Shown piece by piece: positions 51,652 to 61,636 of a stretch of 64,000 nucleotides of DNA (position 1 is the first letter of the stretch; every line of letters starts with the position of its first letter). The translations under genes were made by a program, and so were the position numbers. This stretch comes from Treponema sp. (GTDB lineage: Bacteria > Spirochaetota > Spirochaetia > Treponematales > Treponemataceae). The notes beneath the pieces were generated by a model. The model did not search any database. It worked only from the letters and a program-made list of their open reading frames with translations, and was not told where the DNA came from. Location of the stretch: assembly GCA_017392945.1 (NCBI GenBank), contig JAFOSK010000066.1:41640-105639 (forward strand). Direction: 5' to 3'.

Positions 51652-53034
51652 ATGATTAAGGCTAATAATTACGATTTTACAGTGGAGCAGTTAGGTCCAT
51701 GCAAAATTAAGTCGCCAATTGAATTATCTACAGTTGTAGGCGATGCTTATGCGAATTATGTTCGCGATGACTCTTTCGTACGCAATAGAATAAATGTATT
51801 TAGTCCAGATGAACCAAATTCAGTGGATTCTTCAAATCTTTTGCAGAAAGCAGGTCCGAGAGAAAAGATATATTTTGATCCTAAAAAAGTAAAAGCCGGT
51901 ATTTGTACATGTGGCGGACTTTGTCCGGGTTTGAATGACGTAATCCGTGCTGTTGTACGTTGTCTTTGGAATCGCTACGGTGTAAGAGAAATCTTGGGTT
52001 TCCGCTTTGGATACAGAGGGTTGTTCCAGGATTCTAATCTTGAACCAATGAAGCTTACCCCTGACGTAGTAGATGAAATTCATAAGATTGGCGGTTCTTT
52101 TATTGGAACCAGCCGAGGTGGCGGAAATAGACTTACTACTGATGGTGTTGACACAATTGAACGTCTTGGCATTAACATGATGTTCGTAATTGGCGGTGAC
52201 GGAACTCAGCATGGGGCGCTTACCCTTGCAGAAGAAATTCAGCGCCGCGGTCTTGAATGCGCTGTAATCGGAATTCCTAAGACTGTAGACAATGATTTCC
52301 TTTTGATCGACCGTTCATTCGGTTTTGAAACAGCCGTTCAGCAGGCAAAGGAAGCTATTGCTTCAATGCATATGGAAGCTCGCTCACAGCCGAACTGCGT
52401 TGCTCTTGTTAAGCTTATGGGACGTGAATCTGGTTTTATTGCAACGTCAGCTTCTCTTGCTTCTCACGAAGCAAATTTCTGTCTTATTCCTGAAGTTCCC
52501 TTTGATATGGAAGGACCAAATGGATTCCTTGCAAATCTTGAACGTCGCTTGAAGGAGCACCAGCATGCAGTTGTTGTCGTTGCCGAAGGTGCAGGTCAGG
52601 AACTTTTTGAATCAGACGGTTCAACAGACGCTTCTGGTAACAAGAAACTGGCAGATATCGGTGTATATCTCCGCGATGAAATCAAGAAGTATTTTGCTTC
52701 AAAAAATATTCCTATCGATCTTAAGTATTGTGATCCTAGTTATCAGATTCGTTCTGCAGTTACTATCGCTTCTGACTCTGTATATTGTGAACGTCTTGGA
52801 AACAATGCTGTTCATGCTGCCATGGCTGGTAAAACAAAGATGGTTGTAGGTCTTGTTCATGATAAGTTCGTTTATATTCCTACAAAAATGGCAATTGCAA
52901 GTCGTAACTTTGTAGATCCAGAAGGAGCTTTGTGGCGTGATGCTCTTGATGCTACAGGTCAGCCGATTCTTATGGTAAACGATGAATCTAAAGCAAAAAA
53001 AATGATGCGTGAAAAGCTTGGTATCAGTAAATAA
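51652..53034 (+). CDS. 6-phosphofructokinase, group with GGDGT/PKTVDND signature
   Basis: 460 residues, longer than enteric PfkA (about 320) and with an N-terminal extension. Nucleotide-site GGDGTQ has Gly where PPi-dependent enzymes have Asp, which predicts ATP use; substrate motif PKTVDND has the Lys that PPi-type and plant-like enzymes have (PfkA has Gly). MGRESGFIA and EGAGQE follow. This mix is known for a subgroup found in spirochaetes, plants and protists. It phosphorylates fructose 6-phosphate in glycolysis, fitting the starch-degrading genes beside it. RBS AGGAG; strong terminator after it. Confidence 0.9.
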   Translation: MIKANNYDFTVEQLGPCKIKSPIELSTVVGDAYANYVRDDSFVRNRINVFSPDEPNSVDSSNLLQKAGPREKIYFDPKKVKAGICTCGGLCPGLNDVIRAVVRCLWNRYGVREILGFRFGYRGLFQDSNLEPMKLTPDVVDEIHKIGGSFIGTSRGGGNRLTTDGVDTIERLGINMMFVIGGDGTQHGALTLAEEIQRRGLECAVIGIPKTVDNDFLLIDRSFGFETAVQQAKEAIASMHMEARSQPNCVALVKLMGRESGFIATSASLASHEANFCLIPEVPFDMEGPNGFLANLERRLKEHQHAVVVVAEGAGQELFESDGSTDASGNKKLADIGVYLRDEIKKYFASKNIPIDLKYCDPSYQIRSAVTIASDSVYCERLGNNAVHAAMAGKTKMVVGLVHDKFVYIPTKMAIASRNFVDPEGALWRDALDATGQPILMVNDESKAKKMMREKLGISK

Positions 53035-53062
53035 AATAAATAGTTTCAATTGAAGCAGAAAG

Positions 53063-53097
53063 CCGTCCGGTACGAAAGTATCTGGCGGTTTTTTTTT
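53063..53097 (+). terminator. Rho-independent terminator after phosphofructokinase
   Basis: CCGTCCGGTAC and GTATCTGGCGG pair (with wobble and one mismatch) around a GAAA tetraloop, followed directly by nine T. A textbook intrinsic terminator. Confidence 0.85.
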
Positions 53098-53116
53098 AGA
53101 ATTATTAAAAAAAATT

Positions 53117-53145
53117 TTGACATATTTTAAATTCGCCCTTATCAT
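53117..53145 (+). promoter_or_regulatory. Promoter of the small lipoprotein-amylase unit
   Basis: TTGACA (53117-53122), 17 bases, TATCAT (53140-53145). An A/T-rich run precedes it. Related sequences, 'AAAATTTGACT(T)ATTGAGA(A)TTATG', occur before the second amylase (TTGACT at 57206) and before the Ig-repeat lipoprotein (TTGACT at 62222), so the three units may share control. Confidence 0.55.
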
Positions 53146-53173
53146 GAAATCAGTTAACAAAGTGAGGATTAAT

Positions 53174-53329
53174 ATGTTAAAAAAGTTTTTTGCAGGTGCA
53201 TTGGCTCTTGTTGTATTTCTTTGTTCATGTTCAAATCAAGTTTCAACAGATTCTAATGATTTAATCTTTCTTCAGGCTTTGTCTTCTAATTCAAATCAGA
53301 GTAAATTTGGTTCTATCATTACTGTATAG
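53174..53329 (+). CDS. 51-residue lipoprotein, short paralogue of the amylase N-terminus
   Basis: Start at 53174 behind GAGGATT; a longer frame from 53117 would run through the promoter. The product has a signal and lipobox FLCSC, then 30 residues ending FGSIITV. It matches the first 50 residues of both amylases in layout: lipobox, then a short Asn/Ser segment (NDLIFLQAL here, NSLLLGLLLA and NDVLLGMLAA there), then a tract like YGDLTIN. It could be a remnant of a third gene copy or a functional small surface peptide. It ends 11 bases before the first amylase. Confidence 0.6.
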   Translation: MLKKFFAGALALVVFLCSCSNQVSTDSNDLIFLQALSSNSNQSKFGSIITV

Positions 53330-53340
53330 CAGGAGAATGT

Positions 53341-56300
53341 ATGATAAAAAGCTTTACTACAAAAGTTTTGGGTGTTGTGGCCTTATTATTTATATCTGCA
53401 TTTGTTTTGTCATGTGCAAATTCCATTGAGAGCAACAACAGCTTGCTATTAGGTTTGTTGCTTGCAGATTCAAAGATTCAGGAATATGGCGATTTGACCA
53501 TTAATTCTGCTGCTTCCCGTGCCATGAACATTTCTGACATTTCATTTGCAAAGGCCTATGTAACGGGAACTGGAATTTCAACGGTAATCGAATCAGACTA
53601 TTCATCGGCTGAAGGTGGAACTGGAAATTTGACTATAAATAAGATTCCTGTTGGCAAAAACCGCATTGTTACTGTTTATGCTTATGACAGTTCAAAAAAT
53701 AAGCTTGGAACAGTAATGCTCCGTGCGGTTACGGATATTGATAAGGGTGACAATTCAATTAGTGTGAATCAGGGAACAACGGCAATTGCAAATGTTTTTG
53801 ATTCGCTCTTGTCCCTTGGTTATGATATTTCGAAAATTGATACGGCAACAAAAACATCAATTGAATCAAAAATCGATTCTTCAAAAACTTGGGCTTTAAT
53901 CAATACTGCAAAAATCGCTTCGGATTTTAGTAGTAGTGGAATAAATTCTCTCGGTTCTGCCGATTCTTATATTCTTGCGACTGGTTCTGTTCCTTTTAGA
54001 AGCTACTATGACAGATGTTCTATTCAGATTGGCGATCCGGTTTCTTCTATAATGACGAATGTTTCTGCCGGTGAAGGAAAAATAACGGATGTTGCTCCTG
54101 GAATCTGGCCGGTTTATGTCAGCGTGCCGGGTGAAAATGTAAAAAAGACTTATGTGACCGTAAAAGCCGGAGAAGAATCTCGCACAATCAATTTGGGAAC
54201 TGTTACGGATAGAATCATCGTGCACTGTTCTGTTTCAAGCGGTTATAAAAATATTTATGCATGGGTTGGTTCAGAGCCGAGTGTTACAAAATTATTTGGC
54301 GAATGGCCGGGAACAGCCATGACAGACAGCGACGGCGACGGCTGGTACGATGTTGAAATCAGCGAAACTTCCTGCAATTTGATTTTTAACGGCAATGGTC
54401 AGACTGGAAATCTTTCCCGGGAAACCGGCGAATGGTGGTACAAAGACGGCACCTGGTATGCAGAAAACCCGGATGATTCGGAGGCTCCGGAATTACTTTT
54501 GTTTACTTCCGATAAGAGCGGAAATGTTTCTGGAAAAGTAACTTTTTCTTTGGAAGCAGCGGATAATTTGGAGCTTTCTAAAGCTGTAATCACTCTGGAC
54601 GGAAGTACTCTGAATATTTTGAAATTAAGTGGAAAAACTTCCTCTGTAATTTATTCATGGGAGACTGCTTATTACCCAAACGGTTCGCATGTTGTAAAGG
54701 CTGTAGTTTATGACGCTGCAGGCAATATTTCTGAAGAAAAATCGCTTTCATTTACAACATCCAATGTAAATCTTCCTCCTGTGGCTGTGATTAGCGGAAC
54801 AACAGCTGCAAAAATTGATTCTGAAAAAACGTATTCTGCTTCAAAATCTTACGATCAAAACGGCGGAACAATCGCATCTTATTCATGGACGGTAACGGGG
54901 GCTGCAATTGTAAGCGGTCAGGGAACAAACACTCTCACTGTAAAAATGCCTTCTACTGAAACAACTGTAACAATCAAACTTACGGTAAAAGATAGCGATG
55001 GGGCTGGTTCAGAAACAGTTTCAAAAGAAGTAAAAGTTATTTCCGGTTCACAAAGTTTTGATTTCCGCGAAGAAACCATTTACTTTGTTATGACAACAAG
55101 ATTCTATGACGGAGACTCTTCTAATAACGTTCACTGCTGGGATGAAAATGCAGAAACGCCTGCAAATGATCCTGCATGGCGCGGAGATTTTAAGGGGCTT
55201 ATTCAAAAACTTGACTATATCAAAGCTCTTGGTTTTAGTGCCGTGTGGATTACTCCGATTGTAGAAAACTGTTCAGGTCTTGATTATCACGGATATCATG
55301 CGATGAACTTTCAAAAAGTAGATCCGCGCTATGAATCAAGTGACGTTGATTTCCAGACTTTGATAGATGAAGTTCATGCCCGGGATATGAAGCTTGTCCT
55401 GGATGTAGTATTCAATCATACTGGAAACTTTGGTGAAGCAAATCTGGCGCCTATGTTCGAAAAAGATTATTCCGCAAATCTTGAAGATATTGATGCCTGT
55501 TTAAAACTCAGTGCAAATTCGCTGCTGGATGAAAGTTATTTTAATCTGGACGGTGACAGTCAGTATTCTACCCGCTTAAAACTTATGAAAAATACAGACT
55601 GGAAGAATCATGAAAAGCACAATTATTATCATCATTTTGGCTTTGGTAGCTGGGATGATTTTAGCGTTCAGTTTTTCCAGATGGCCGGTGACTGTGTAGA
55701 TTTGAATACCGAAAATCCTAAGGTCTTAAAATACATCGTGGACTCATATTCAAAATATATCGAAATGGGCGTTGATGCCTTCCGAATTGATACCGGAAAG
55801 CATATGAGCCGCCTTGAGTTCAACTGCTATCTTAATGATGCCTTTAAGGAAGCGGCGTTAAAATGCGGAAATGATAACTTTTATATGTTTACAGAAATCT
55901 GCGCGAAATCCAGCGAAGTAACTTACCGCGGAAGCGTAGAAAATCTTTCGCCGTATTTTTATACCTGGAAAGACGACGAAACTTACGGTTTTACCATGGA
56001 CGATGAAGATATGTATGAGGGCGTAATCATTCTGCCGGAAAGAGATGATTGTTCTAATGACGAAAAAGATGAACAACGGGTTACAAAAGACTTGACTTAC
56101 TGGACTCGCCAGACAGAAGACGGAAGAACAGTGACTCCTGTAAATTCTCTTGCAGTTCAGAAGCAGGGGATGGCAACCCATTCGGTTCGTTCTAACCGGC
56201 CGACTTCTAATAACCATTTGTTGAACGGAAATACTTATCATACGCCGGATTATTCAAATGCCAGCGGGCTTAGTGTAATCGACTTCCCGATGCACTGGAA

Positions 56301-57021
56301 TTTTAATTCTGCCAGCGGTGCTTTTGGCGTTCATGGCGATGACAAGCTTTATAATGATGCAACCTGGAACGTTGTTTATGTAGACAGCCATGACTATGGT
56401 CCAAGTGCTAAATATGAATACCGTTATGACGGCGGAACTGATGCTTGGGCTGAAAATCTTGATCTGATGTTCACTTTCCGCGGAATACCGTGCTTGTATT
56501 ATGGAAGTGAAGTTGAATTTCAGGCGGGTATGCCTATCGATAAGGGGCCGGTTCTTGCTTTGAAAGACAGCGGACGTGCTTATTATGGCGATTACCTTGA
56601 AGGAAATGTTGTTGCATCGGATTTTGGTGAATATTCTGAAAGCGGAACAACTGGCACCGTAAAAACAACACTGGAAAAGCCTCTGTGCCAGCATATTATG
56701 CGTCTTAATAAGATTCGCCGTGCAATACCGGCTCTTCAGAAAGGACAGTATTCAACAGAAAACTGCGGTTCAGGCGGAATGGCATTCAAGAGGCGCTACA
56801 CTGATTCAAAAACAGACAGCTTTGTTCTTGTTACTATAAGTTCTGATACAACCTTTACAGGTCTCCCCGGCGGGACTTACGTGGATGCAATTACTGGCGA
56901 TACAAAACAAGTTTCTGAAGGCGGTTCAATTACTACTTCAGGCTGTACAACCGGCAATATGCGCATTTACGTGTTGAACGGCCCTGGAAAAATCGGCGAA
57001 GACACTGACTGGTTGAAATAA
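53341..57021 (+). CDS. Modular GH13 alpha-amylase lipoprotein 1
   Basis: 1226 residues. Lipobox FVLSC; an N-terminal region of unknown fold (about 45-285) with SIMTNVSAGEGKI; a starch-binding module of CBM26 type (about 294-378; IYAWVGSEP, GEWPGTAMTDSDGDGWY); an Ig-like domain (about 380-475); a PKD-like domain (about 480-570); then the GH13 catalytic barrel. Catalytic residues: Asp817 (DAFRIDTGKH), Glu852 (FTEIC) and Asp1018 (VDSHDYGP). The C-terminal beta domain closes the chain. It hydrolyses alpha-1,4 glucans at the cell surface. RBS AGGAG. Closely related to the next large gene but with different linker domains. Confidence 0.93.
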   Translation: MIKSFTTKVLGVVALLFISAFVLSCANSIESNNSLLLGLLLADSKIQEYGDLTINSAASRAMNISDISFAKAYVTGTGISTVIESDYSSAEGGTGNLTINKIPVGKNRIVTVYAYDSSKNKLGTVMLRAVTDIDKGDNSISVNQGTTAIANVFDSLLSLGYDISKIDTATKTSIESKIDSSKTWALINTAKIASDFSSSGINSLGSADSYILATGSVPFRSYYDRCSIQIGDPVSSIMTNVSAGEGKITDVAPGIWPVYVSVPGENVKKTYVTVKAGEESRTINLGTVTDRIIVHCSVSSGYKNIYAWVGSEPSVTKLFGEWPGTAMTDSDGDGWYDVEISETSCNLIFNGNGQTGNLSRETGEWWYKDGTWYAENPDDSEAPELLLFTSDKSGNVSGKVTFSLEAADNLELSKAVITLDGSTLNILKLSGKTSSVIYSWETAYYPNGSHVVKAVVYDAAGNISEEKSLSFTTSNVNLPPVAVISGTTAAKIDSEKTYSASKSYDQNGGTIASYSWTVTGAAIVSGQGTNTLTVKMPSTETTVTIKLTVKDSDGAGSETVSKEVKVISGSQSFDFREETIYFVMTTRFYDGDSSNNVHCWDENAETPANDPAWRGDFKGLIQKLDYIKALGFSAVWITPIVENCSGLDYHGYHAMNFQKVDPRYESSDVDFQTLIDEVHARDMKLVLDVVFNHTGNFGEANLAPMFEKDYSANLEDIDACLKLSANSLLDESYFNLDGDSQYSTRLKLMKNTDWKNHEKHNYYHHFGFGSWDDFSVQFFQMAGDCVDLNTENPKVLKYIVDSYSKYIEMGVDAFRIDTGKHMSRLEFNCYLNDAFKEAALKCGNDNFYMFTEICAKSSEVTYRGSVENLSPYFYTWKDDETYGFTMDDEDMYEGVIILPERDDCSNDEKDEQRVTKDLTYWTRQTEDGRTVTPVNSLAVQKQGMATHSVRSNRPTSNNHLLNGNTYHTPDYSNASGLSVIDFPMHWNFNSASGAFGVHGDDKLYNDATWNVVYVDSHDYGPSAKYEYRYDGGTDAWAENLDLMFTFRGIPCLYYGSEVEFQAGMPIDKGPVLALKDSGRAYYGDYLEGNVVASDFGEYSESGTTGTVKTTLEKPLCQHIMRLNKIRRAIPALQKGQYSTENCGSGGMAFKRRYTDSKTDSFVLVTISSDTTFTGLPGGTYVDAITGDTKQVSEGGSITTSGCTTGNMRIYVLNGPGKIGEDTDWLK

Positions 57022-57035
57022 TCACTTCGGAAGAT

Positions 57036-57168
57036 TGTGATAGGGGCTGTCCAAAAAGAAAAGTTTGCGGTGGTTGAGGTTCTCGAAACCACCAGATATA
57101 GTGTAAAAGGTCATTTCGACAGGCTCAATGAGCGCAGTTACTAAACTTATTAGACAGCCCCTATTGCA
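57036..57168. mobile_element. MITE-like element between the two amylase genes
   Basis: The ends ATAGGGGCTGTC (57040-57051) and GACAGCCCCTAT (57153-57164) are perfect 12-base inverted repeats, extended outward by TTG.../...CAA with two mismatches. The inside (about 100 bases) has no coding capacity and includes a hairpin GGTGGTT...AACCACC and a TTTCGACAGGCTCAATGA word. Size and ends suggest a non-autonomous insertion sequence derivative. It sits just past the first amylase stop. Confidence 0.6.
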
Positions 57169-57357
57169 ATTGTGGATTTTGAATCCTCGAATGGCTAAAA
57201 AAAATTTGACTATTGAGAATTATGATTTACAATTATAGTCAGAGAGCGGGGTTATCCATGTTTTGGAAAGCCTTGAAATTATTTATAAAAGTTTGTGCTT
57301 CTTTGTATTCAGTTTATTTAAATTTATTTTATCTATGTTTCCACATCAGGGGGAATT
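57169..57357. promoter_or_regulatory. Leader region of amylase 2
   Basis: Contains TTGACT (57206-57211) and TACAAT (57228-57233), 16 bases apart, in the sequence context shared with the promoter before 62396. This leaves a leader of about 120 bases before the ATG at 57358. A short frame 57213-57446 overlaps the start of the amylase and is not supported. No riboswitch class was recognised. Confidence 0.4.
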
Positions 57358-60300
57358 ATGTTCAAAAAGTTTGCCGTAAGATTATTGGGCAGTCTGGCAT
57401 TTTTGTCTGTACTTATTTTTGCTTCATGTTCAGATTCTTTAAATGACAAAAACGACGTTTTGTTGGGAATGCTTGCCGCAGCTAATGCAAAAACAGTACA
57501 GTACGGTTCGCTTACAATCAATTCTAGTGATTCGCGTGCATTGAATATTGGTGATATAGCCTATGCAAATGCATATGTAACAGGTACTGGAATAACATCG
57601 GTTATTTCATCAGTAGGTTATTCCGAGGCCACTAGTGGTAAAGGATCAATAACGGTAAATAATATCCCTGTTGGCAAAAACCGCGTTGTAACAGTCTATG
57701 CGTATGACAGTTCAAAAAAGGCATTGGGAACTGTAATGCTTCGTGCGGTTACAGATATTAATTCTGGAAATAATACAATTTCTGTAAATCAGTCTACAAC
57801 TTTGCTTGGAAATGTTTTTGAAGAACTTCGTTTGCTTGATGTAAATCTTGCAGGCGTTGAAAAATCTGCTATTCAGACAAAACTTGCTGGTGCTTCAGAA
57901 AACTGGGCTCTTTACGATGCCGCAGCAATTGCTTCTGATTATAAAACTTCTGGAAGTGCATTAGGAATTAATGCGGTTTCAAATTATAAACTTTCAACTG
58001 GTTCAGTTTCGTTCACAAATTACTATGAAAACTGTACCATCCAAGTAGGAGACCCTGTTTCTGATATTAAGACAAATGTTGCTTCTGGAGAGGGAAGTGT
58101 AACTGGCGTAGCTCCAGGTACATGGCCAGTTTATGTAATTGTAAGCGGCGAAACTGTAAAAAAGACTTATGTAACTGTAACTTCTGGTGCTGATACAAAT
58201 ATCGGAATTCTTGGAACTGTTACAGACAGAATTATTGTGCATTGTCCGGTTTCAAGCGGTTATACAAAAATTTATGCATGGGTAGATTCTAACACAGAAT
58301 TATTTGGTGCTTGGTCTGGAAAAGCGATGACCGATAGTGACGGAGACGGCTGGTATGATGTTGAGATCAGCAGAACTGATTGTAACTTGATTTTCAATAA
58401 TGGTAATGGTGGTCAGACTGGTAACCTTAGCCGCACAGCTGGTGAATGGTGGTATAAAGACGGTACCTGGTATGCAGAGAATCCTGATAAACCGGTAACT
58501 CCTGTTCTTTCAATTAAACCTGCAGGTGGAACTTATACTGCATCTCAGACAGTTACAATTACATCAAAACAGGCAACTGATGTAATTTATTACACAACAG
58601 ATGGTTCAACTCCAAACCTTACTTCAAGGATGTATACTGGTTCAATTAATATTGATTCAACTACAACTCTTAAGGCTATTGGATTCAATGCAGATGCAGA
58701 GCCTCAGTGGAGTGAAGTGATTTCTGTAAAATATATAATTGATCCAAATGCAGACCTTGAGGCACCTAAAATTGTACCTTCAAAGCAGACTGGTCGCTAT
58801 GACGCAGAAATAGGTGTTTCATTTACCTTTACAGATAACAAAGGTGCTGCTGGAGTAACTGCATATTACACAACTGATAACTCAACACCAACTACAAATT
58901 CTGCTAGATATGTAGCAGGAACAACGATTAATGTTGGTATGGACGAGAAAATTACAATCCGAATTCTTGCAGTAGATGCTTCTGGAAATGGTACAACAGG
59001 AACATATTATTACAGTGTTGGAACAACACCTGAAGCAACCCGCTGGGATCCTCGTCAGGAGACTATTTACTTCCTGCTTACAGCACGCTGGTTTGATGGT
59101 GATTTATCTAATTCAATTGGTGATGAAAACTGTTCTTGGACTGAAGCTCGTGCAAACGATAATATTCCGTCTGATCAAGATGGTTTTACAGGTCCTGAAG
59201 ATGTTACCTGGCGAGGTGACTTTAAAGGTCTTGTAGAAAAAATGGATTATATTAAAGCTCTTGGCTTTACTTGTATCTGGATTACTCCTGTAGTACAGAA
59301 CCGAAGTCCGCTTTGTTATCATGGATATCATGCATGGGATATGTACCGCGAGGACGCTCGTCTAGTTTCTGACGGTTATGATTTCCAGCGCGTAATTGAT
59401 GAAGCTCATAACAGAGGCATGAAGATTTGTCTTGATATTGTTTTGCAGCATTCAGGACGCTTCGGACTTAAAGATTTTGCAGAATACAAATACAATCGAG
59501 ACCCTGACACAATGCCAACTCCAGTAGGATGGGAAAATTTTGTTTATGATGAAGAAGCCTACGAAGCGGCTTACAGTGTTGCAAATAAAACTGGACTTTC
59601 AGGTGTTCAGCGTTACCCGAATGGCTGGGAATATGATGGTTTGACTAGCCCTGGAAAGTATCCTGCAGGCTTTAAAATCAAGATTGGTAATAATTATGTA
59701 GATGTGGGTGGTACAGATATTCCGGCTTATGCAAACTTTGTTGGTGATGTAAGACCGTTCTTGCCTATTGATATTCAGACATACTCTAGTCTTGCTGATA
59801 AATCTAAGCATCAATACCATAGTACGGAAACTTATCAGTATACGATTGATACAGGGGATTTTTCTGTAGTCAATGGAAGTGCAACAGCTAGTTACACCTA
59901 TGAACAGTATTGTGCTTCTCCAAAGCTTCATGCTCATGGTTGGGCAAACGGATATAACAATGACGGCATGTTCGATGTATTCCCTGATGCAAATTTACGC
60001 ACAATGCATGAAGATTGTCCTGATTTGAACACAGAAAGTTCTGAAGTTCAGGAATATGTTATTAATGCATACAAGCGTTATATTGATATGGGCGTTGATA
60101 TGTTCCGTGTTGATACGATTATGCATGTTGACAAGCGAACTTTGAATAATGCTTTCTGGCCTGCATTCCTGGCCGAAGCTGCTACCGAAAATGCAAAGAA
60201 AGCTCGTGGTGGTTCAGATTTCTTTATCTTTGGAGAAGTTGCAAACTTTGTAAATCAGTTGTCGGATAAGCCTAAAGAATTGCGTCAGCCAAATTATACT

Positions 60301-61233
60301 TGGGATAATTCTGTTACTCCAGATTTGACAGATATATCAAATAACCACCTCTTGAATGGAAATAATTATAGAACGCCTGATTATTCACATAAAGCAGTTC
60401 CAGAAAGTGACTACCATGTATCAACTATTGATATCATCGCTCATAATGGTTTCTGCGATGGTGTAGGGGGTGCATATGGTCGTACACACGGTAATGATGG
60501 TAAGTACAATGACGCAACATATCTTACCTGGTATACAGACAGCCATGACTATGGTCCAAATAAACTTGAAACTCGATGGCGGGGTGATTTTGCTGCAGCC
60601 TGGTCTATGCTCTTCACTTATCGTGGTATTCCTATTGTTTATTACGGTTCAGAAATCCGCTTTGCAGAAGGAAAACCAAATGACTGGCCGGGTGGTGGTG
60701 CAAACGGCGTAAATATGTCTCTTGAAAAAACAGGTCGTGCATATTATGGACCTCATCTTGAAGGATCTGTTACAGCAACCGACTTTGGTGAATATACTGC
60801 AAGTGGTGAAGTTGCAAATACTTTGTCTGCTGAACTTTCAAAGCATTTACGAGACTTGAACAGAATCCGTGCGGCAATTCCTGCTTTACAGATGGGACAG
60901 TATTCTACAGAAGGTCATTCCGGTGGATGGGCTGGTTACAAACGCCGCTATACAGGAAAAAATAAGATTACTAACGAGAATGTCGATTCTTATGCTCTTG
61001 TTGGTGTAGGTGCAGGAACTCACAGCTGGGAAGGAGTTTTGAATGGTGATTATGTAAACGTAATCACAGGAAAAACTGTAACTGCTTCTAATGGTAAAAT
61101 AAGTTGTGCTGCGAGTGGTTCTAGTGATTCTGCACTTGTTGTTCTTGTAAAAACAGGTCTTGCAACAGCAGCTCCTGGAAAACTTGCTAAAGAAAGTCCA
61201 TTTTTGGGGATCCAAGGATCACAGAACGAATAG
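57358..61233 (+). CDS. Modular GH13 alpha-amylase lipoprotein 2
   Basis: 1291 residues. Lipobox IFASC; an N-terminal region similar to amylase 1 (about 40-285); a CBM26-type starch-binding module (about 290-375; YTKIYAWVDSN, GWYDVEISRTDCN). Two chitobiase-like beta domains follow (about 380-465 and 468-560; 'IYYTTDGSTP' and 'AYYTTDNSTP' repeats) in place of the Ig and PKD domains of amylase 1. GH13 barrel: Asp919 (DMFRVDTIMH), Glu960 (FIFGEV), Asp1064 (TDSHDYGP). It has an insertion of about 100 residues between the first catalytic strands and the nucleophile. Surface starch degradation. RBS GGGGGA before the ATG. Confidence 0.93.
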   Translation: MFKKFAVRLLGSLAFLSVLIFASCSDSLNDKNDVLLGMLAAANAKTVQYGSLTINSSDSRALNIGDIAYANAYVTGTGITSVISSVGYSEATSGKGSITVNNIPVGKNRVVTVYAYDSSKKALGTVMLRAVTDINSGNNTISVNQSTTLLGNVFEELRLLDVNLAGVEKSAIQTKLAGASENWALYDAAAIASDYKTSGSALGINAVSNYKLSTGSVSFTNYYENCTIQVGDPVSDIKTNVASGEGSVTGVAPGTWPVYVIVSGETVKKTYVTVTSGADTNIGILGTVTDRIIVHCPVSSGYTKIYAWVDSNTELFGAWSGKAMTDSDGDGWYDVEISRTDCNLIFNNGNGGQTGNLSRTAGEWWYKDGTWYAENPDKPVTPVLSIKPAGGTYTASQTVTITSKQATDVIYYTTDGSTPNLTSRMYTGSINIDSTTTLKAIGFNADAEPQWSEVISVKYIIDPNADLEAPKIVPSKQTGRYDAEIGVSFTFTDNKGAAGVTAYYTTDNSTPTTNSARYVAGTTINVGMDEKITIRILAVDASGNGTTGTYYYSVGTTPEATRWDPRQETIYFLLTARWFDGDLSNSIGDENCSWTEARANDNIPSDQDGFTGPEDVTWRGDFKGLVEKMDYIKALGFTCIWITPVVQNRSPLCYHGYHAWDMYREDARLVSDGYDFQRVIDEAHNRGMKICLDIVLQHSGRFGLKDFAEYKYNRDPDTMPTPVGWENFVYDEEAYEAAYSVANKTGLSGVQRYPNGWEYDGLTSPGKYPAGFKIKIGNNYVDVGGTDIPAYANFVGDVRPFLPIDIQTYSSLADKSKHQYHSTETYQYTIDTGDFSVVNGSATASYTYEQYCASPKLHAHGWANGYNNDGMFDVFPDANLRTMHEDCPDLNTESSEVQEYVINAYKRYIDMGVDMFRVDTIMHVDKRTLNNAFWPAFLAEAATENAKKARGGSDFFIFGEVANFVNQLSDKPKELRQPNYTWDNSVTPDLTDISNNHLLNGNNYRTPDYSHKAVPESDYHVSTIDIIAHNGFCDGVGGAYGRTHGNDGKYNDATYLTWYTDSHDYGPNKLETRWRGDFAAAWSMLFTYRGIPIVYYGSEIRFAEGKPNDWPGGGANGVNMSLEKTGRAYYGPHLEGSVTATDFGEYTASGEVANTLSAELSKHLRDLNRIRAAIPALQMGQYSTEGHSGGWAGYKRRYTGKNKITNENVDSYALVGVGAGTHSWEGVLNGDYVNVITGKTVTASNGKISCAASGSSDSALVVLVKTGLATAAPGKLAKESPFLGIQGSQNE

Positions 61234-61307
61234 CAGATGATTGTGTGTTTTTCAAATAATTGATTCTATACTTTGGATACTAATTGAATTGTAATTATAT
61301 AATCGAT

Positions 61308-61344
61308 CGCCATGCCGGTAATCATTCGGTATGGCGTTTTTTTT
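61308..61344 (+). terminator. Rho-independent terminator after amylase 2
   Basis: CGCCATGCCG and CGGTATGGCG pair (one wobble) around a nine-base loop; eight T follow directly. Strong intrinsic terminator. Confidence 0.85.
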
Positions 61345-61636
61345 CTTGTGGCCTATGAGTTTTTTTGAAGAGGCTGCGTGGATTTGCTTTGTGGTCATTT
61401 CGATAAGCTCGGGAATCACTTGATCGGCGCAGAAGATTTTCCGCTCCGGTAGTTTCGACAAGCTCAACCACCGGAGGGTTATGCGGTTCAAGCGGCGCCG
61501 GGCATGGAGTGGTGCACGGAGTGCAGGCGAACGTAAGTGAGACCGAGCGTTAGCGGGCCACGGAACGCCTGTTGCGGAGGAGCTGCGCCATGAGAAAATT
61601 TTTTACAAATATGTTTTTTGGGAATAAAATGGTCGT
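61345..61636. repeat. Spacer with dispersed repeat words, related to 11.4 kb
   Basis: No supported gene. Contains TTTCGATAAGCTCGGG (about 61398) and TTTCGACAAGCTCAACCACCG (about 61453), members of a short repeat set. The stretch 61490-61575 is GC-rich and shares ordered words with the minus strand of 11398-11535 (CGGCGCCGG, GAGCGTTAGCGGGCC, GGAACGCC). Repeat elements of this kind often cluster between transcription units. Confidence 0.5.

Noticed and set aside
57213..57446. Short plus-strand frame in the amylase 2 leader as a leader peptide
   Set aside because: It overlaps the amylase start out of frame, is Cys/Phe-rich and has no RBS.
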